The notes below the pieces were generated by a model. That model was given only the letters and a program-made list of their open reading frames with translations, was not told the origin of the DNA and did no database searches. Shown here piece after piece: positions 61,446 to 64,000 of a DNA stretch of 64,000 nt. How positions within the stretch are numbered: the first letter of the stretch is position 1; the number at the start of each line of letters is the position of its first letter. The stretch is from NCBI RefSeq assembly GCF_029222705.1, contig NZ_JARGZF010000002.1, positions 186,001 through 250,000 on the forward strand, read 5' to 3'. The DNA is from Knoellia sp. p5-6-4. GTDB taxonomy: Bacteria > Actinomycetota > Actinomycetes > Actinomycetales > Dermatophilaceae. Both the position numbers and the translations under genes were made by a program.

Positions 61446-62723
61446 CTACAGGATCTGCTGCACGGCATCCCACACCGCGGCCGCGATCTCCTGCTTGGAC
61501 GCGGGCCCGGCGTCGACGACGTGCGAGGACCCCTGGCGCAGGATGTGCACCGTGTTGTGGTCCTGGCCGAAGGTCCTGTCCTCCCCCACCTCGTTGACCA
61601 CGAGCAGGTCGCAGCCCTTGCGGGCGAGCTTCGCCCGTCCGTGGTCGAGGACGGAGCCGTCGGCGTCGCCCGTCTCGGCCGCGAACCCGACGATGACCGG
61701 CGAGGCCTGGTCGCCCCTGGCGGCGACGAGACCGGCGAGGATGTCGGGGTTGCGCACCAGCTCGATGGTGGGGGCCGCCTCCGGCGCCGCGGGGTCGTGC
61801 GACTTCTTGATCTTGGTCGCCGCGTACTCGGCCGGGCGGAAGTCGGCCACCGCCGCCGCCATGATGACGACGTCGGCCTCGTCGGCAGCCTCGGCCACCG
61901 CCTGCTGGAGCTCCAACGCGGTCTGCACGGGCACGACCCGCACCCCGGCCGGGGCCGCAAGGGCGGTGTTGGCCGCCACCAGGGTCACGTCGGCACCCCG
62001 TGCGGCGGCCACGGTCGCGAGGGCGTAGCCCTGCTTCCCCGAGGAGCGGTTGCCCAGGAAGCGCACCGGGTCGAGCGGCTCGCGGGTGCCGCCCGCCGAC
62101 ACGACGACGTGGCGACCGGCGAGGGGCAGCGCCGCCTCTGCGGCGTCCTCGGGTATGCCGCCGGGCCGGGTTCCCGGCCCACCAGGCCGGAAGTGGCGGT
62201 GGGCGAGCATGCGCTCGCACACGGCATACAGCTCCTCCGGCTCGGGCAGGCGGCCCGGACCGGTGTCGGCCCCGGTGAGGCGCCCGGAGGCGGGAGGGAT
62301 CACGTGCACGCCCCGCTCGCTGAGCGTCGCCACGTTGGCCTGGGTGGCGGCGTGCTCCCACATCTCGGTGTGCATCGCCGGCGCCATCACCACCGGGCAG
62401 CGGGCGGTCAGCAGCGTGGTGGTGAGCAGGTCGTCGGCCATGCCCGCCGCGGCCTTCGCGAGGAGGTCGGCGGTGGCGGGAGCCACGACGACGAGGTCGG
62501 CGCCCTGCCCGAGCCGGACGTGCGGCACTTCGTGGACCGACGTCCACACGTCGGTCTGCACCGGCCTGCCGGACAGCGCCGCCCACGTGGGGGCGCCCAC
62601 GAACTGCAGGGCGGAGGCGGTGGGCACGACGGTGACCTCGTGCCCCGCCTCGGTGAAAAGGCGCAGCAGCGAGCACGCCTTGTAGGCCGCGATGCCCCCG
62701 CTGACCCCCAGGACGATGCGCAC
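61446..62723 (-). CDS. coaBC: Phosphopantothenoylcysteine decarboxylase/synthetase
   Basis: Bifunctional flavoprotein of coenzyme A synthesis (425 residues). Residues ~1-190 are the CoaC decarboxylase ([39 protein letters not shown], catalytic-loop [14 protein letters not shown]). Residues ~200-425 are CoaB synthetase ([43 protein letters not shown]). A Pro/Gly-rich linker contains a rare ATA codon forced by a CGGCATAC octamer. Works with coaE at the other end of the window. Confidence 0.97.
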   Translation of the reverse strand: MRIVLGVSGGIAAYKACSLLRLFTEAGHEVTVVPTASALQFVGAPTWAALSGRPVQTDVWTSVHEVPHVRLGQGADLVVVAPATADLLAKAAAGMADDLLTTTLLTARCPVVMAPAMHTEMWEHAATQANVATLSERGVHVIPPASGRLTGADTGPGRLPEPEELYAVCERMLAHRHFRPGGPGTRPGGIPEDAAEAALPLAGRHVVVSAGGTREPLDPVRFLGNRSSGKQGYALATVAAARGADVTLVAANTALAAPAGVRVVPVQTALELQQAVAEAADEADVVIMAAAVADFRPAEYAATKIKKSHDPAAPEAAPTIELVRNPDILAGLVAARGDQASPVIVGFAAETGDADGSVLDHGRAKLARKGCDLLVVNEVGEDRTFGQDHNTVHILRQGSSHVVDAGPASKQEIAAAVWDAVQQIL

Positions 62724-62754
62724 GCCCGTGTGTCCCGCCCCCGCAGCCCGGGCG

Positions 62755-63018
62755 TCAGCCCTCGGTGGGCTCGGAGGTGAGCAGGCCCTGGTTGATCTCG
62801 CGCAGCGCGATCGACATCGGCTTCTCGTGCACCTGGGCGTCGACGAGCGGGCCGACGTACTCGAGCAGGCCCTCCTGCAGCTGGGAGTAGTACGCGTTGA
62901 TCTGGCGGGCCCGCTTGGCCGAGTAGATGACCAGGGCGTACTTGGAGTCCGCCTTCTCGAGGAGGTCGTCGATCGGCGGGTTGGTGATGCCGATGGGGTT
63001 GGCGACGGTTCCAGACAC
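62755..63018 (-). CDS. rpoZ: RNA polymerase omega subunit
   Basis: Small subunit that assists assembly of RNA polymerase (87 residues). Typical actinobacterial sequence: [63 protein letters not shown] 63018 ([10 protein letters not shown]) is chosen by similarity; GAGAG lies about 10 bases upstream. Part of mihF-gmk-rpoZ-coaBC-metK, a conserved actinobacterial order. Confidence 0.96.
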   Translation of the reverse strand: MSGTVANPIGITNPPIDDLLEKADSKYALVIYSAKRARQINAYYSQLQEGLLEYVGPLVDAQVHEKPMSIALREINQGLLTSEPTEG

Positions 63019-63053
63019 GGTGGCTCTCAGTTCTGTCGGATTCAGATGGTCGT

Positions 63054-63614
63054 TCAGTGGGATCGCATCAATGATACGAGCTGTTCGGCCGCGTGCCGAA
63101 CTTCGTCGTTGACGATGGTGACGTCGAACTCCGCGGCGGCCTCCAGCTCGCGCCGCGCGGTGGCCAGACGGGCCTCGCGCTCCTCCTCGTCCTCGGTGCC
63201 CCTGCCGACCAGGCGGCGCACCAGCTCGTCCCAGCTCGGCGGGGCGAGGAACACGAAGTAGGCCTCGGGCATCGCCTCGCGCACCTGCCGCGCCCCCTGG
63301 AGGTCGATCTCGAGCAGCGCCATGCGCCCCTCGTCCAGCGCCTGCTCGACGGGCCTGCGCGGCGTGCCGTAGCTCGCCCGGCCGTGCACGACGGCCCACT
63401 CGAGCAGCTCGCCCGCCTCGCGCATGCGCTCGAACTCGCCCTCGTCGACGAAGTGGTAGTGGACTCCGTCGCGCTCGCCCGGCCGGGGTTGCCGGGTGGT
63501 CGCGGAGACCGAGAGCCACACCTCGGGGAAGTTCTCGCGGATGTAGGCCGCGATCGTGCCCTTGCCGACTGCGGTCGGCCCGGCGAGGACGACCAGACGG
63601 TGGGGGCGGCTCAC
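63054..63614 (-). CDS. gmk: Guanylate kinase
   Basis: Phosphorylates GMP to GDP (186 residues). P-loop [18 protein letters not shown] (~8-25), the GMP-binding segment [36 protein letters not shown] and [16 protein letters not shown] 63614 overlaps the mihF stop by GTGA. Confidence 0.97.
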   Translation of the reverse strand: MSRPHRLVVLAGPTAVGKGTIAAYIRENFPEVWLSVSATTRQPRPGERDGVHYHFVDEGEFERMREAGELLEWAVVHGRASYGTPRRPVEQALDEGRMALLEIDLQGARQVREAMPEAYFVFLAPPSWDELVRRLVGRGTEDEEEREARLATARRELEAAAEFDVTIVNDEVRHAAEQLVSLMRSH

Positions 63615-63928
63615 GCCTGGTCGAAGCGCGAGAGGAGGGCGGTGATCTGGTTCTGGCCCAGACCACGCACGCGCCGGCTCTCGGAGATGCCGACCTCCTC
63701 CATGATCTGGCGCGCCCGCACGCGGCCGACGCCCGGCATCGACTCGAGCAGCGCGGAGACCTTCATCTTGCCCACGACGTCGTTGTCCTTGCCGTCGGCG
63801 ATGACGTCCTTCAGCGAGCCCTGGGCGTACTTGAGCCGGTTCTTCACTGCGGCCCGCTCACGCCGGGCGACCGCTGCCTTTTCCAGGGCTGCTGCCCTCT
63901 GCTCCGGGGTCAGCGGGGGAAGGGCCAC
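63611..63928 (-). CDS. mihF: Integration host factor, actinobacterial type
   Basis: 105-residue nucleoid-associated DNA-binding protein, unrelated to HU/IHF, essential in mycobacteria and a DNA-bending factor in phage integration. Features: [24 protein letters not shown] helical start (split by turns), [12 protein letters not shown], and the helix-two-turn-helix [20 protein letters not shown], then [18 protein letters not shown] 63928 with GGAGGAG 8 bases upstream. First gene of the mihF-gmk pair. Confidence 0.96.
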   Translation of the reverse strand: MALPPLTPEQRAAALEKAAVARRERAAVKNRLKYAQGSLKDVIADGKDNDVVGKMKVSALLESMPGVGRVRARQIMEEVGISESRRVRGLGQNQITALLSRFDQA

Positions 63929-64000
63929 GGTCAGATCTCCTCCGTCAGGGCGGCGACAGCCGCAGGGCTTGGACTGCCTTGCGACTCTAGCAATGCCGGA

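Overview
The window comes from a high-GC (roughly 70% by eye) Gram-positive chromosome of the Actinomycetota. The evidence is an actinobacterial-type integration host factor (MihF), a CoaE fused to a GrpB-like domain, a PriA that has lost its ATPase motifs, a PdtaR-type ANTAR response regulator, a HGxxPAAW-family protein, and a decayed DUF222/HNH gene. Codon habits and gene content suggest a Micrococcales member close to Intrasporangiaceae, but that rank is inference. It is a core-chromosome region. I see no insertion sequence, prophage, CRISPR array or rRNA gene. There is one tRNA (Leu-CAA) and one FMN riboswitch.

Layout. 1-14.1 kb: DNA repair, replication and translation genes on the minus strand (uvrB cut by the window edge, two DUF202 proteins, coaE-grpB, a PPOX-class oxidoreductase, rpsA, polA), broken by a plus-strand methyltransferase, a hydrolase and an unusual two-gene membrane unit (8.0-11.2 kb). 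14.1-19.7 kb: thioesterase, VOC protein, GNAT acetyltransferase, DUF554 membrane protein, pdtaR, tRNA-Leu, pyk. 19.8-34.3 kb: a long minus-strand series that reads, in transcription order, hisI-trpE-TIGR02234-HGxxPAAW-DUF2752-trpC-trpB-trpA-doxX/mauE-dsbA-like-lgt-gltB-gltD. It links histidine and tryptophan synthesis, a disulfide/redox membrane pair, lipoprotein maturation and glutamate synthase, with many 4- or 8-base start/stop overlaps. 34.4-45.3 kb: a heterodimeric ABC exporter, hisF, several small plus-strand enzymes, the HNH pseudogene, a FUSC-type protein and an MFS transporter. 45.3-51.3 kb: PH-domain protein, hisG-hisE and the riboflavin operon ribD-ribE-ribM-ribBA-ribH behind an FMN riboswitch. 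51.4-64 kb: rpe, a TPR protein, a trans-sulfuration PLP enzyme with a divergent Lrp/AsnC regulator, rsmB-fmt-def, priA, metK, coaBC, rpoZ, gmk, mihF.

From memory, the housekeeping order matches that of Mycobacterium tuberculosis (uvrB to hisI, then ribH to mihF) in the opposite reading direction, so the backbone is ancestral and the plus-strand genes are local insertions.

Three structural signals are not explained by the genes. (1) The octamer CGGCATAC/GTATGCCG occurs 33 times by hand count. It is embedded in whatever reading frame is available and forces rare codons (TAT, GCA, ATA). (2) About twenty genes carry a -10-like hexamer (mostly TANNNT) exactly 6-7 bases before the start codon, which predicts leaderless mRNAs. 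(3) A pair of related palindromes sits between the ABC exporter and hisI.
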